Of a stretch of DNA of 64,000 nt, positions 24,897 through 34,180 are shown piece after piece. The number at the start of each line of letters is the position of its first letter. Position 1 is the stretch's first letter. Origin of the DNA: Pseudomonas persica (GTDB taxonomy: Bacteria; Pseudomonadota; Gammaproteobacteria; Pseudomonadales; Pseudomonadaceae). Below the pieces are notes generated by a model, which worked only from the letters and a program-made list of their open reading frames with translations, had not been told where the DNA came from and did no database searches. The translations under genes and the position numbers were made by a program. Location of the stretch: the NCBI RefSeq assembly GCF_900291015.1, contig NZ_OLKL01000011.1, forward strand, positions 1 to 64,000. The letters are read 5' to 3'.

Positions 24897-26107
24897 ATCT
24901 AAGGGAATCTTCTATATCCGCTACCGCCATCAAGCCCGGAATGCGTCTGTTGATCAGCAGCTCCGACGCGTTGGCCTTGCGTCAGTTGCAAGAAATCTGT
25001 CAACGCATCTCTGGCCTGGAGGTGAATGTTCGCCAGGTGAGCAATGGGCATTGCGACCCTTTGTACGGGCTGGACCGGATGCCCGATTTCCTGCTGCTGC
25101 GCGTTGGCCAGCTGTGGCGTGAGGAGCTGGCCGCCCTGTTGCAACGCCCGGCCCATGAGCGCCCGCCGCTGTTGGTGTGTGGCCTGCTGGACGATCGGGA
25201 AGGCATGCGCCTGGCGATGCAGGCCGGTGCCCGCGATTTTCTGCCGGAGCCCATCGTTGCCACGGAGCTTATCGCCGCCTTGAACCGTATGCTCATGGAG
25301 ACCCAGACCAGCAGCACGGCAACCGGCAAACTGATCGCGGTGATGAATGCCAAGGGGGGCTCCGGCGGCACGGTACTGGCCTGCAACCTGGCGCATCAGC
25401 TCAGCCTCAAGGGCAACGCCCTGTTGCTGGACCTGGACCTGCAGTTTGGCAGCGTGTCGCATCATCTGGATGTGGCGCAGTCGCACAGCCAACTGGATGT
25501 GTTGCAGCAGATAAAAGAGATGGACGGGGTGGCACTGCGCGGCTTCTGCAGCCATTTCAGCCCGTCCTTGCATGTGCTTGGCAGTCGCGCCAATGAATTG
25601 TGTCTGCCGCAGGATGTCCAGGCCGAACAGCTCGATGCGCTGCTGCAACTGGCGCGCGCCAACTATGACTGGGTGGTGGCGGACTTGCCGCGGCAGATCG
25701 ATCACATCACCGCTTCGGTGCTGGAGCAGGCAGACCGGGTGTACGTTGTCATGCAGCAGAGCGTCAACCACCTGCGTGACGCCAGTTCCCTGGCGCGCAT
25801 CCTGCGCGATGACCTGGGCGTACGCGGCAATCAGCTGGAGGTGGTGGTCAACCGCTACGACAAGGCGGCGCCGGTCAGCCTCAAGGATATCGGCGAGGCG
25901 CTGCGCTGCACCAATATCGTGAAACTGCCCAATGACTTCAGCGTCATCAACCAGAGCCAGAACACCGGTGTGCCATTAGGCTTGCAAGCACCTCGCTCCC
26001 CGATCGCCCAAGCGCTGCGTGGGCTGGCCGAGGAATTGGTTGGCAAGCAGGTGGACACTGAAAGTGGACTGTTCAAACGCGCCTTCAAGCGTGTTTTTCG
26101 GGGGTGA
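24890..26107 (+). CDS. tadZ: TadZ/CpaE-type localisation ATPase
   Basis: A 405-residue MinD/ParA-like protein. The N-terminal atypical receiver (about 18-135: MRLLISSSDALALRQLQEIC, ARDFLPEPI) precedes the ATPase domain with the deviant P-loop AKGGSGGT (residues 154-161). In this loop the usual second Lys/Gly-Lys-Thr is Gly-Gly-Thr. Then LLDLDLQFGSVSHHLDV and VVADLPRQIDH follow. TadZ proteins place the pilus machine at a cell pole. The overlap with tadF shows translational coupling. Confidence 0.92.
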   Translation: MLNLRESSISATAIKPGMRLLISSSDALALRQLQEICQRISGLEVNVRQVSNGHCDPLYGLDRMPDFLLLRVGQLWREELAALLQRPAHERPPLLVCGLLDDREGMRLAMQAGARDFLPEPIVATELIAALNRMLMETQTSSTATGKLIAVMNAKGGSGGTVLACNLAHQLSLKGNALLLDLDLQFGSVSHHLDVAQSHSQLDVLQQIKEMDGVALRGFCSHFSPSLHVLGSRANELCLPQDVQAEQLDALLQLARANYDWVVADLPRQIDHITASVLEQADRVYVVMQQSVNHLRDASSLARILRDDLGVRGNQLEVVVNRYDKAAPVSLKDIGEALRCTNIVKLPNDFSVINQSQNTGVPLGLQAPRSPIAQALRGLAEELVGKQVDTESGLFKRAFKRVFRG

Positions 26108-26110
26108 ACC

Positions 26111-27553
26111 ATGCTTAGCGATTTCCGTAACCGTTTGCGCAAACAGGCAGTCACCCCCGAGGCATCGACGCCGTCGAAGCACAGTGGCGCTGCGAAGGAC
26201 CCGGCAGAGGCGCTGATGGCGTGGGAGCATTCAGCACCGGATGTTCTGTTTGAAACGAAAAGCCAGGTCACCTCGGTGGAAGCCGAGTGGCGGGAAAAAA
26301 CCTATCAGCAACTGCTCAAGGTCATGGACCTGTCCTTGCTCGACTCGCTCGAGCAGGCCGAGGCCGTGCGGCAGATCCGCGATATCTGTCAGCGTTTGCT
26401 TGATGAACACTCGGCGCCGGTGAGCTCTGTCAGCCGCCAGTTGATCATCAAGCAGATCACCGACGAAGTGCTTGGCCTTGGCCCGCTGGAACCGCTGCTG
26501 GCCGACCATACGGTGTCCGACATTCTGGTCAACGGGCATGACTCGGTGTACGTCGAACGGTTCGGCAAGTTGCAGCGCACCGATGTGCGTTTTCGCGATG
26601 ATCAGCATTTGCTCAATATTATCGACCGCATCGTTTCCAGCCTGGGCCGACGCATCGACGAGTCTTCGCCACTGGTCGACGCCCGGCTCAAGGATGGTTC
26701 GCGGGTCAATGCGATCATTCCGCCGCTGGCCATTGATGGGCCGAGCATCTCGATCCGCCGTTTTGCGGTGGACCTGCTCAACATCGAAAGCCTGATCCAG
26801 GCCGGCGCCCTGACCCCGGCCATCGCGCTGATGCTCAAGGCAATTGTGCGAGGCCGGCTGAACGTGCTGATCTCCGGCGGCACCGGCTGCGGCAAGACCA
26901 CCATGCTCAATGTGCTGTCCAGTTTCATTCCCCACAACGAGCGCATTGTCACCATCGAGGACTCGGCCGAGCTGCAGCTGCAGCAACCGCATGTGGTGCG
27001 CCTGGAAACACGGCCGGCGAACATCGAGGGGCGCGGCGAGGTGGGCCAGCGCGAGCTGGTGCGCAACAGCCTGCGGATGCGCCCGGACCGTATCGTGATC
27101 GGTGAGGTGCGTGGCGCCGAAGCGCTGGACATGCTGACGGCGATGAACACCGGCCACGATGGCTCACTGACCACGATCCACGCCAACACCGCGCGCGACG
27201 CGTTGGGCCGGGTCGAGAACATGGTGTTGATGTCTGGCGCCACATTCCCGATCAAGGCCATGCGCCAGCAGATCGCGTCGGCCATCGATGTAGTGATTCA
27301 GCTGGAGCGGCAGGAAGACGGCAAGCGGCGGTTGGTCAGCGTGCAGGAGATCAACGGCATGGAAGGCGAGATCATCACCATGACCGAGATCTTCTCTTTT
27401 GTCCGCAGTGGTGTGGGCGAGCAGGGCCAGGTGCTTGGTGACTTCCGGCCAAGTGGCATGGTCCCGGCCTTTCGCGATGCCTTGGCCAAGCGCGGCATAG
27501 AATTGCCGCTGACGATGTTCAGGCCTGAATGGATGGAGGCTCGTCAGCCATGA
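26111..27553 (+). CDS. tadA: TadA/CpaF secretion ATPase
   Basis: A 480-residue hexameric ATPase of the type II/IV secretion superfamily that powers Flp pilus assembly. An N-terminal domain of about 100 residues precedes [20 protein letters not shown]. Walker A is GGTGCGKT (256-263), the Asp box is [13 protein letters not shown], and Walker B/His box is [16 protein letters not shown]...[10 protein letters not shown]. It begins 3 bp after tadZ and overlaps tadB by ATGA. Confidence 0.96.
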   Translation: MLSDFRNRLRKQAVTPEASTPSKHSGAAKDPAEALMAWEHSAPDVLFETKSQVTSVEAEWREKTYQQLLKVMDLSLLDSLEQAEAVRQIRDICQRLLDEHSAPVSSVSRQLIIKQITDEVLGLGPLEPLLADHTVSDILVNGHDSVYVERFGKLQRTDVRFRDDQHLLNIIDRIVSSLGRRIDESSPLVDARLKDGSRVNAIIPPLAIDGPSISIRRFAVDLLNIESLIQAGALTPAIALMLKAIVRGRLNVLISGGTGCGKTTMLNVLSSFIPHNERIVTIEDSAELQLQQPHVVRLETRPANIEGRGEVGQRELVRNSLRMRPDRIVIGEVRGAEALDMLTAMNTGHDGSLTTIHANTARDALGRVENMVLMSGATFPIKAMRQQIASAIDVVIQLERQEDGKRRLVSVQEINGMEGEIITMTEIFSFVRSGVGEQGQVLGDFRPSGMVPAFRDALAKRGIELPLTMFRPEWMEARQP

Positions 27554-28536
27554 GTCAGATACCCGGTGAATACATCCTGATATTTCTTGGCATGGTGTTC
27601 GTGGCTGTGTTCCTTCTCAGCCAAGGGTTGGTGGTACCAGTGTTTGGCGAGGCGGGCAAAGTACGTAAGCGTATCCGTGGCCGACTGGTGATCCTGGAGC
27701 GGGCAAGCCATCTGCCGAACATGCAGACCGTGTTGCGGCAGAAGTACCTGACCCGCTTGTCGCCGCTGGAGGCGCGGCTCGAGCAGTTACCCTTCATGGC
27801 GTCGCTGACGCAAATGATCGAGCAGGCCGGGCATGAGTACCGGGCCTATCGGGTATTGCTGATCGGGTTCGTACTGGCAGCGGCTGCCGGGATGCTGGCC
27901 TGGCTGTTCTTTCCTTACTGGTGGTTGGCGCTGGCGGCAGCGTTCGTGGCGTTCTGGCTGCCGCTGCTGAAAATCTCCGCTGATCGTGGCAAGCGTTTCG
28001 CCAGGTTCGAGGAGGACTTGCCGGATGCGCTGGAATCCATGTGCCGGGCGTTGCGCGCGGGGCACCCCTTCAATGAAACCTTGCGCCTGGTGGCCGATGA
28101 ACACAAGGGGCCGGTGGCGCACGAGTTCGGCCTGACCTTCGCCGATATCAACTACGGTAATGATGTGCGTAGGGCCATGCTTGGCCTGCTCGAGCGGGTG
28201 CCGAGCATGACCGTGATGATGATGGTGACCTCGATCCTCATTCATCGCGAGACCGGTGGCAACCTGACCGAAGTGCTGGAGCGCCTGAGCCGCCTGATAC
28301 GCGGGCGTTTCCGCTTTCAGCGCAAGGTCAAGACCATGTCGGCCGAAGGGCGAATGTCGGCCTGGATTCTGGTGGCAGTACCCTTCGTGTTGGCGGCGGC
28401 GATCATTGTCACGACCCCGGAGTACTTGACGTTGCTGATCAAGGATCCTACTGGGCATAAGTTGGTCATGGGGGCTTTTGGCTCCATGTTGATGGGGATT
28501 TTCTGGATTCGGAAAATCATCCGTATCCAGATTTAG
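27550..28536 (+). CDS. tadB: TadB inner-membrane platform protein
   Basis: A 328-residue GspF-domain protein. An N-terminal helix ([20 protein letters not shown]), a pair of helices near 105-150, the T2SSF core ([50 protein letters not shown]), and C-terminal helices are present. The start [10 protein letters not shown] at 27550 uses the ATGA overlap with the tadA stop, typical of Tad operons. It pairs with TadC as the membrane platform turned by TadA. Confidence 0.94.
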   Translation: MSQIPGEYILIFLGMVFVAVFLLSQGLVVPVFGEAGKVRKRIRGRLVILERASHLPNMQTVLRQKYLTRLSPLEARLEQLPFMASLTQMIEQAGHEYRAYRVLLIGFVLAAAAGMLAWLFFPYWWLALAAAFVAFWLPLLKISADRGKRFARFEEDLPDALESMCRALRAGHPFNETLRLVADEHKGPVAHEFGLTFADINYGNDVRRAMLGLLERVPSMTVMMMVTSILIHRETGGNLTEVLERLSRLIRGRFRFQRKVKTMSAEGRMSAWILVAVPFVLAAAIIVTTPEYLTLLIKDPTGHKLVMGAFGSMLMGIFWIRKIIRIQI

Positions 28537-28562
28537 GCAGTTCTCGCATGGGGGCGTCGGTC

Positions 28563-29531
28563 ATGGACTATTTGCTCGGTTTGTTGAGTAGGGTGACGGA
28601 CAGTGAGGCACTGGCACGCCTGCTGATCGTTGGTGCGATCGGGATGAGTACGGTCATTGCAGTGATCACAGTGACGTTACTGGTGCTGGGCCTGCAGAGC
28701 CCTCTGCAACGCCGTCTTGCATTGATCAAGCGTGACCACTCCAGCGCTGCGGCCGGGCGCGAGGCGCCAGGCAACCTGCAGCTTTTACTGGAACGGGTCG
28801 GTCGGCGCGTTACCCCGTCTGCGGAGGGGCAGGTGTCGGCCACCCGAACCCTGTTGACCCACGCGGGTTACGGCTCGGCGTCAGCGGTACAGGTGTACTG
28901 GGCTGTGCGTTTGCTGCTGCCGTTGATGCTAATGGGTATCTCGCTGTTAACACTGCCACTGGTTCCCAACCTTTCCTCGATCACGATCATCGGTGTGGTG
29001 CTGATGGGAGCGGCCGTCGGATGGCTGCTACCGGCGGTGTATGTCGACAAGCGCAAGAAGGCTCGACAGGGGCGGTTGCGTGCGGCCTTCCCCGATGCCC
29101 TGGACTTGATGGTGGTTTGCGTGGAGTCGGGCTTGGCGTTGCCCCAGGCTATCGAGCGAGTGGCCGAAGAAATGGCAGTCAGCCAGGCCGAGCTGGCCGA
29201 GGAACTGGCGTTGGTCAATGCGCAGATCCGCGCCGGTATTTCCAGTACCGAAGCGCTCAGGCAACTGGCGGACCGCACCGGGCTGGAAGACATCCAGGGC
29301 TTGGTCAGCCTGTTGGCCCAGAGTATCCGCTTCGGCACCAGCGTAGGGGCTACCTTGCGTATCTATGCCGAGGAGTTTCGTGACCGGCGCATGCAGGCCG
29401 CCGAGGAAATGGGCGCGAAAATCGGAACCAAGCTGGTTTTTCCGCTAATTTTCTGTCTGTGGCCAAGCTTCTTTCTGGTAGCCATCGGCCCGGTGATCAT
29501 CGGGATACTTAAAACGTTCGGGAAGCCATGA
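28563..29531 (+). CDS. tadC: TadC inner-membrane platform protein
   Basis: A 322-residue second GspF-like protein: RLRAAFPDALDLMVVCVESG, LPQAIERVAEEMAVSQAELA, LADRTGLEDIQGLVSLLAQS and RRMQAAEEMGAKIGTKLVFP are classic TadC blocks. Helices lie at both ends. The ATG at 28563 is used; an in-frame ATG at 28548 is equally possible and adds five residues. Confidence 0.93.
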   Translation: MDYLLGLLSRVTDSEALARLLIVGAIGMSTVIAVITVTLLVLGLQSPLQRRLALIKRDHSSAAAGREAPGNLQLLLERVGRRVTPSAEGQVSATRTLLTHAGYGSASAVQVYWAVRLLLPLMLMGISLLTLPLVPNLSSITIIGVVLMGAAVGWLLPAVYVDKRKKARQGRLRAAFPDALDLMVVCVESGLALPQAIERVAEEMAVSQAELAEELALVNAQIRAGISSTEALRQLADRTGLEDIQGLVSLLAQSIRFGTSVGATLRIYAEEFRDRRMQAAEEMGAKIGTKLVFPLIFCLWPSFFLVAIGPVIIGILKTFGKP

Positions 29532-29532
29532 C

Positions 29533-30576
29533 ATGAAAAGGATCAGCTTGCTGTTGACCATGACAGCCGTGCTCTCGGGTTGCCAGAGCACGGGGTCAGA
29601 CTTGAATGGGGTACGTTCTGTCTACTCCGCTGGCAACTCGGTGCTCTACCAGGTGCAGTCGCAGAGCAACTCGCCCGACCAGGCGATGCAGATGGCGGCG
29701 ATGGCCTACCAGGCCGGTGACCTGGACCAGGCGCTGTACCAGTACCTGCGCGTCCTTGAGCTGGCGCCCGAACGTTATGAAGCCCTGGTCTGGGTTGGCC
29801 GTATCCACCGCGAACGGGGCAATAACCAGCTGGCCGAGATGGCCTTCACCGAGGTGCTGGGCAAGGCGCCTGAAAACCCCGATGCCCTGACGGAAATGGG
29901 CCTGCTGAATCTGTCCATGCGTAAACATGAGCAAGCCAAGGCGATGCTGTTGAAGGCAGTTGCCGTGGATCAGAAGCGCTTCACCAAGGACCCGGCCAAC
30001 ACCCAGGCCGGGGCGGCTGCGCTCCGGGTCGACAGCAAGTCACCGCTCAAGGCATACAACGGGCTGGGGGTGCTTGCGGATCTGGGCGAAAACTTTGCCG
30101 AGGCGCAGACGTACTACCGCCTGGCCGAACTCATTGATCCACGTTCGGCGTTGGTGCAGAACAGCCTGGGGTATTCCTACTACATGGCCGGGCAATGGGC
30201 CGATGCCGAACTCCGCTACAAACGTGGTGTGAGCTATGACGGCACCTACAAGCCGCTGTGGCGCAATTATGGGTTGCTGCTGGCGCGCATGGGGCGCTAT
30301 GAGGAGGCGGTGTCTGCCTTCGAACAGGTCGAAAAGCGTGCCGAGGCCAGCAATGATGTCGGCTATGTCTGCCTGGTGGAAGGCAAGCTGGATGTGGCCG
30401 AGCAGTTTTTCCGCAGCGCAATCGAGTTGTCGCCGGGGCACTATCCCGTCGCCTGGGAAAACCTGAACAGGGTCCAGCAGATTCGGCAAATCCGCCAGAT
30501 GGGCGGCAATGTAGCGATGCCCGAGCCAGTTGCAGTTGGCCCGGTCGTGCAGGTGACGACGGCATCGGCCCCTTGA
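29533..30576 (+). CDS. tadD: TadD TPR lipoprotein
   Basis: A 347-residue predicted lipoprotein (MKRISLLLTMTAVLSGC, Cys17) with tetratricopeptide repeats through most of its length (AAMAYQAGDLDQALYQYLRV, LVWVGRIHRERGNNQLAEMA, LTEMGLLNLSMRKHEQAKAM, NSLGYSYYMAGQWADAELRY). In other Tad systems TadD acts as a pilotin-like helper of the secretin and scaffold. It is longer than many TadD proteins, suggesting extra repeats. It starts 1 bp after the tadC stop and is the last gene of the cluster. Confidence 0.92.
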   Translation: MKRISLLLTMTAVLSGCQSTGSDLNGVRSVYSAGNSVLYQVQSQSNSPDQAMQMAAMAYQAGDLDQALYQYLRVLELAPERYEALVWVGRIHRERGNNQLAEMAFTEVLGKAPENPDALTEMGLLNLSMRKHEQAKAMLLKAVAVDQKRFTKDPANTQAGAAALRVDSKSPLKAYNGLGVLADLGENFAEAQTYYRLAELIDPRSALVQNSLGYSYYMAGQWADAELRYKRGVSYDGTYKPLWRNYGLLLARMGRYEEAVSAFEQVEKRAEASNDVGYVCLVEGKLDVAEQFFRSAIELSPGHYPVAWENLNRVQQIRQIRQMGGNVAMPEPVAVGPVVQVTTASAP

Positions 30577-30638
30577 TGGGGCCGAGTGGTTCAGCGGGCA
30601 AGCCCTGATGCCTGTCAGACAGCGTTAACGGGGCTGCT

Positions 30639-31649
30639 TCACCTATGGGGGAGCGGTGCTTCAATAGCCAACGCTGCTTGCCCCAACGGATGCGTACTGG
30701 CATCAAAGAAATGCAGCACTGTCCCCGGCATATCCCCGAAGCGATCGACAAAATGCTGCTTCTGGTTGATCACCGATGCCTCGCTCAACGGCCTGATGGC
30801 AATCGACAGATGCGCCGAGCGGGCCAGCCGGATGGCTTCGAGCAGGTGCTGGTCACTGCTGTCCAGGTGCTGCCCGAACAGGCATAGCCCCTGGCTTTCC
30901 CGCGCCAGTTGCCCCAGGCACCAGCCCAGGTAATCCGAGTTGCGGATGGCGCGCAGTTTCTCGTCGCTGCGGTCTTCGTTGACGAACAGTGGCACTTCGC
31001 CAGGGATGTTCACGGCAAAACCATCGAGCAGTTCGGTGCTGTCGGCGCTGCGTTGGCGGGTGGTGCCGTCGGGCAGCTTGAGCAGGTGCAGGCCGCCATG
31101 CAGGTGCAGCACCCGGGTGCCTTCGCCGCTGGTGCGGCGCACGTCGAAGAAGCCCTGCTCGTCGAACAGTTCGGCGAAGCCGTGCGGAGCGTGTTGCACG
31201 GCCCATGGCAGCAGCAGGTCGTAGTTGCTGGTATAGACGCTGCGGTAGCCGCGCAGGGCCTGGTTGAGGGTTGCCAGGGTCGTGGCCGGCATGAGTGGCC
31301 ACGGCAGGTGCACCGTGCGTACGGCGTGGATCAGCGCTTCCTTGATCGAATAGTAGCGGTTCAGCGGCGCGGTGGAGTTGATGGCCAGCGCGGCGTTGGC
31401 GCGCACGGTAGTGTTGAGGGCGCTGAGCACCGGCTCGAACAGTTCCGTACCCAGCGACTTGAACAGTGCCTGGTCGCTGATGGCCAGGCCTTTCTTGCGC
31501 CCGGCGCGTTGCGCTTCCTCGAACAGAGAGAAGTAGCCGAACGGCTTCCACAGCGCGCGGCTGGCGCCATTGCCCAGCAGCAGGGCGTCGCAAGGGTGGC
31601 GGGCGGCGAGTTCTGGCCAGGGGGTGAGGGTGGCGTCGAGTGCGGGCAT
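30639..31649 (-). CDS. DUF4917-family SIR2-like protein
   Basis: A 336-residue soluble protein. ALLLGNGASRALWKPFGYFS near the N-terminus is a Rossmann NAD-binding-type turn of the SIR2 fold. Later it has YTSNYDLLLPW, and VLHLHGGLHL carries a His in the place of the SIR2 catalytic His. Zinc-finger Cys pairs of classical sirtuins are absent. Proteins of this kind are annotated DUF4917; some SIR2-fold relatives are NAD-degrading effectors of phage defence, but this gene stands alone. The start MPALDATLTP at 31649 is tentative; 31694 is an alternative. Confidence 0.78.
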   Translation of the reverse strand: MPALDATLTPWPELAARHPCDALLLGNGASRALWKPFGYFSLFEEAQRAGRKKGLAISDQALFKSLGTELFEPVLSALNTTVRANAALAINSTAPLNRYYSIKEALIHAVRTVHLPWPLMPATTLATLNQALRGYRSVYTSNYDLLLPWAVQHAPHGFAELFDEQGFFDVRRTSGEGTRVLHLHGGLHLLKLPDGTTRQRSADSTELLDGFAVNIPGEVPLFVNEDRSDEKLRAIRNSDYLGWCLGQLARESQGLCLFGQHLDSSDQHLLEAIRLARSAHLSIAIRPLSEASVINQKQHFVDRFGDMPGTVLHFFDASTHPLGQAALAIEAPLPHR

Positions 31650-31749
31650 GCTGGGGTCCGTTGGGTGGAGCGGGAACGGGGGCGACTTTAGCATGTCATG
31701 CAAGGTGTGCGAGGGTTGGTCTCCAGGCAAGGGCCTTGTGTGGCAATGC

Positions 31750-31892
31750 CGGCCTCTTCGCGGGTAACCCGCTCCCACAGGGATCGCGCCACCTTTGGAA
31801 TTTGAGCAAGACAGTTGCATCCACCTCGACCGCACCGGCCTTGAGCCATGCGCCAACCCTGTGGGAGCTGGCTTGCCGGCGATAGAGCCAGT
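31750..31892. repeat. two REP-type palindromes of different families
   Basis: A main-family copy (CCTCTTCGCGGGTAACCCGC, at 31752-31785) and a second-family copy (GTGGGAGCTGGCTTGCCGGC, at 31859-31890). They lie between the DUF4917 start and the SulP stop. Confidence 0.8.
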
Positions 31893-31909
31893 GGCAACAA
31901 TGCATCTCT

Positions 31910-33616
31910 TCAACCTTGCTCAGCCACCTCCACGCTGCGACTCCTGTTACGCCACACCCGATATGCGCGGATGCCCGCCCGCACCGAGCCGAACAGCAGT
32001 TTGTCTTCCATCTCCCGTGCCATCCCCGAGCGCACCAGCATGCGCAGGAAGGTGCCGCGGGCGCGGGCTATGGCGAACAAGATGCCCTGGGCTGCCAAGG
32101 TGTCGCGCACTTCGCGCAGGGCGGCGATGCCGCTGACGTCGATGCTGGTTACCGCTTCGGCATCGAACAGCACGGCTTTGGGCTGGTCCTGGCTCTGCAC
32201 TGCTTCGAGCAGGCGCATCTTGAAGTAGTCGGCGTTGAAAAACAGGATCGCGTCGTCGAAGCGGTACACCACCAGGCCTGGCACGGTGCGGGCATCCTTG
32301 TGTTTGTGGATGTCCACCTGGCCTTCGGTGCCCGGCAGCCAGCCCAGCACCGCGTCGGTGGGCTGGTAGATGCTGTACAGCAGGCGCAGGATCGCCAAGG
32401 TCACGGCAAATACGATGCCGGGCAGCACACCCAGGCCCAGCACGCCGACCGTGGTCAGCAGGCACAGCCAGAACTCGAAGCGGCTCAGGCGACGGATGTG
32501 CCCCAGCGACTTGATATCGATCAGCCCCCAGCCGGCCATCAGCAGTACGGCGCCCAGCGCCGCCTGCGGGATCCACGCCATCGGCGCGGTGAAGAACAGC
32601 AGGATCAGGGCGATGACCAGCGCAGCGATGATGCCCACCAGCTGGCTTTTGCCACCGACCATGTCGTTGACCGCGGTGCGTGAGTCGGCGCCGCTGATGG
32701 CAAAGCCCTGGGAAACCCCAGCTGCCAGGTTGCTTACGCCCAGGGCGACGAATTCATGGTTGGCATTGATCGCGTAGCCGTGCCGGGCGGCGAAGCTGCG
32801 GGCGGTGAGCATGGCGCTGCAGAAACTGACGGTGGCGATACCCAGGGCGTCGCGCAGCAGGCTTTTCATTTCGGCCAGGTTACTGTGTGGCCAGGCCAGC
32901 TGCGGGATGCCGGCAGGTACCGGGCCGAGGATGGCGACGCCGAAGCGATCAAGGCCGAACAGGCCGACCAGCAGCATGAACAGCACTACTACCGTTAGTG
33001 CCGCGGGCAGGCGTGGGTAGCGCCGTGGCAGCCAGATCAGCAGGCCCAGTGCGGCGAGGCCGATGAGCAGCGTCACCCAGTGGATTTCGCCCAGGCGTTG
33101 AAGGAAATTGATCAGGCTGAGGATGAAACCGTCGCCCTCGATCTTGAACCCCACCACCTTGGACAATTGCCCGGCGATCAGGCTCAGGCCGATGCCGTTG
33201 AGGTAGCCGATCAGGATCGGCCGCGAGAAGAAGCTGGCGATGAACCCGGCCCGGGCCACGCCGGCGGCAATCAGCATTACCCCGACCAGCAGGGTGACGA
33301 TCACTGACAGTTCGGCAATCCGGTGTGGCTCGCCCATGGCCAAGGGCGCCACGGCGCCGGCGATCATTGCGCAGGTGGCGGCGTCGGGGCCGACCATCAG
33401 CTGGCGTGAGCTGCCGATCAGGGCGTAGACCATCATCGGCAGCACACAGGCGTACAGGCCGTACTGCGGAGGCAGGCCGACGATCTGCGCATAGGCGATG
33501 GCAATGGGAATCTGGATCGCGGCCACCGAAAGACCGGCCTGCAAGTCGGCGTGGAACCACTCGCGGCGGTAGTGCAGCAGGTTGGCAAGGCCCGGTAGCC
33601 ATCGGGAGAGAAACAT
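31910..33616 (-). CDS. SulP-family anion transporter with STAS domain
   Basis: A 568-residue inner-membrane transporter of the SulP/SLC26 family (sulfate, bicarbonate or dicarboxylate). It has about 10-12 helices, including DLQAGLSVAAIQIPIAIAYA, the family signature GLPPQYGLYACVLPMMVYAL, and VGPDAATCAMIAGAV. A cytoplasmic STAS domain forms the C-terminal quarter (VLFDAEAVTSIDVSGIAALR). The exact anion cannot be told. The start MFLSRWLPGL at 33616 has GGACGACGC upstream. The gene is followed by REP elements. Confidence 0.9.
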   Translation of the reverse strand: MFLSRWLPGLANLLHYRREWFHADLQAGLSVAAIQIPIAIAYAQIVGLPPQYGLYACVLPMMVYALIGSSRQLMVGPDAATCAMIAGAVAPLAMGEPHRIAELSVIVTLLVGVMLIAAGVARAGFIASFFSRPILIGYLNGIGLSLIAGQLSKVVGFKIEGDGFILSLINFLQRLGEIHWVTLLIGLAALGLLIWLPRRYPRLPAALTVVVLFMLLVGLFGLDRFGVAILGPVPAGIPQLAWPHSNLAEMKSLLRDALGIATVSFCSAMLTARSFAARHGYAINANHEFVALGVSNLAAGVSQGFAISGADSRTAVNDMVGGKSQLVGIIAALVIALILLFFTAPMAWIPQAALGAVLLMAGWGLIDIKSLGHIRRLSRFEFWLCLLTTVGVLGLGVLPGIVFAVTLAILRLLYSIYQPTDAVLGWLPGTEGQVDIHKHKDARTVPGLVVYRFDDAILFFNADYFKMRLLEAVQSQDQPKAVLFDAEAVTSIDVSGIAALREVRDTLAAQGILFAIARARGTFLRMLVRSGMAREMEDKLLFGSVRAGIRAYRVWRNRSRSVEVAEQG

Positions 33617-33714
33617 GCGTCGTCCTTTCGAAATGTTTCATGAATCCATCTGCGCATTGAAACGGATCGGCAGGCAAATGGCGATGTGGCAGATCAAGCC
33701 GGCGGGCAGAAACG

Positions 33715-33737
33715 AAAAAAGAGCCGAAGATGGCTCC
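33715..33737 (-). terminator. rho-independent terminator facing left, without a gene
   Basis: Read on the minus strand: GAGCC, loop ATCTTC, GGCTC, then TTTTTT. It would end transcription arriving from the relict region to the right, where only gene fragments remain. Confidence 0.6.
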
Positions 33738-33788
33738 GTTAGTATTTTGGCCAGGACTATCCTCTACGTTAACGTTTTTTATTGAAAA

Positions 33789-33926
33789 TTAACGTTTTGG
33801 GCAGGCAACGCAGATGCCCGGTATCCCTCTGGGCGTCCACTTCCAGAAGTCCTCCCAACCCATTCGGAACAGTTGGGCGAGAGGCACCTGGTCGATCTCT
33901 ACTCGCCGGCGTCGGTCGCTTCCCAA
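33789..33926 (-). pseudogene. short coding fragment in the relict (second frame)
   Basis: An open frame of 46 codons with protein-like composition, ending MGWEDFWKWTPRGIPGICVA then CPKR. The only start in frame is a TTG at 33926. It may be a very small gene or the end of a lost one. I do not recognise it. Confidence 0.3.
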
Positions 33927-34051
33927 TCTTCAAAGGCGGATCGGACGGCCTCCAGAATGCGAGCGGCCCGGCGTTCATCCTCAAGTTGGGGGTACTGCTT
34001 TTTGAGCTTCCCTGAAATCGTCCAGTCCTTTAACGGGAGCTCAAAAAAACA
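33899..34051 (-). pseudogene. short coding fragment in the relict (first frame)
   Basis: An open frame of 51 codons including the stop, without a start codon. It contains ELPLKDWTISGKLKKQYPQL and ends AFEDWEATDAGE. The charged, amphipathic composition looks like a real protein C-terminus. Its end overlaps the next fragment by 28 bp in another frame, as in phage or plasmid operons. Unidentified. Confidence 0.35.
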
Positions 34052-34180
34052 CTAACATTTCGTTGATCTTATCCTGAAATATTAACGGATAGGCTCACTC
34101 AAAACGCTAATTCTCTGTCCAAATCATTAATATTTTGAGGTTGTGATACAAAAACGCTAATGCACATGCGAAGGGAGTAA

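Larger units (their letters stand above)
33739..34160. mobile_element. AT-rich relict flanked by inverted arrays of a TTA..TTTT motif
   Basis: The left edge has three plus-oriented copies: TTAGTATTTTGG (33739), TTAACGTTTTTT (33769), TTAACGTTTTGG (33789). The right edge has three minus-oriented copies: TTAGTGTTTTTT (34055), TTAGCGTTTTGA (34110), TTAGCGTTTTTG (34160). A further plus copy lies at 34127. Clusters of short repeats pointing inward from both ends recall transposase-binding arrays of Tn7-like or Mu-like elements. The interior holds two broken coding fragments. tRNA-Gly is 165 bp to the right. The mobile nature is inferred; no transposase is present. Confidence 0.4.
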
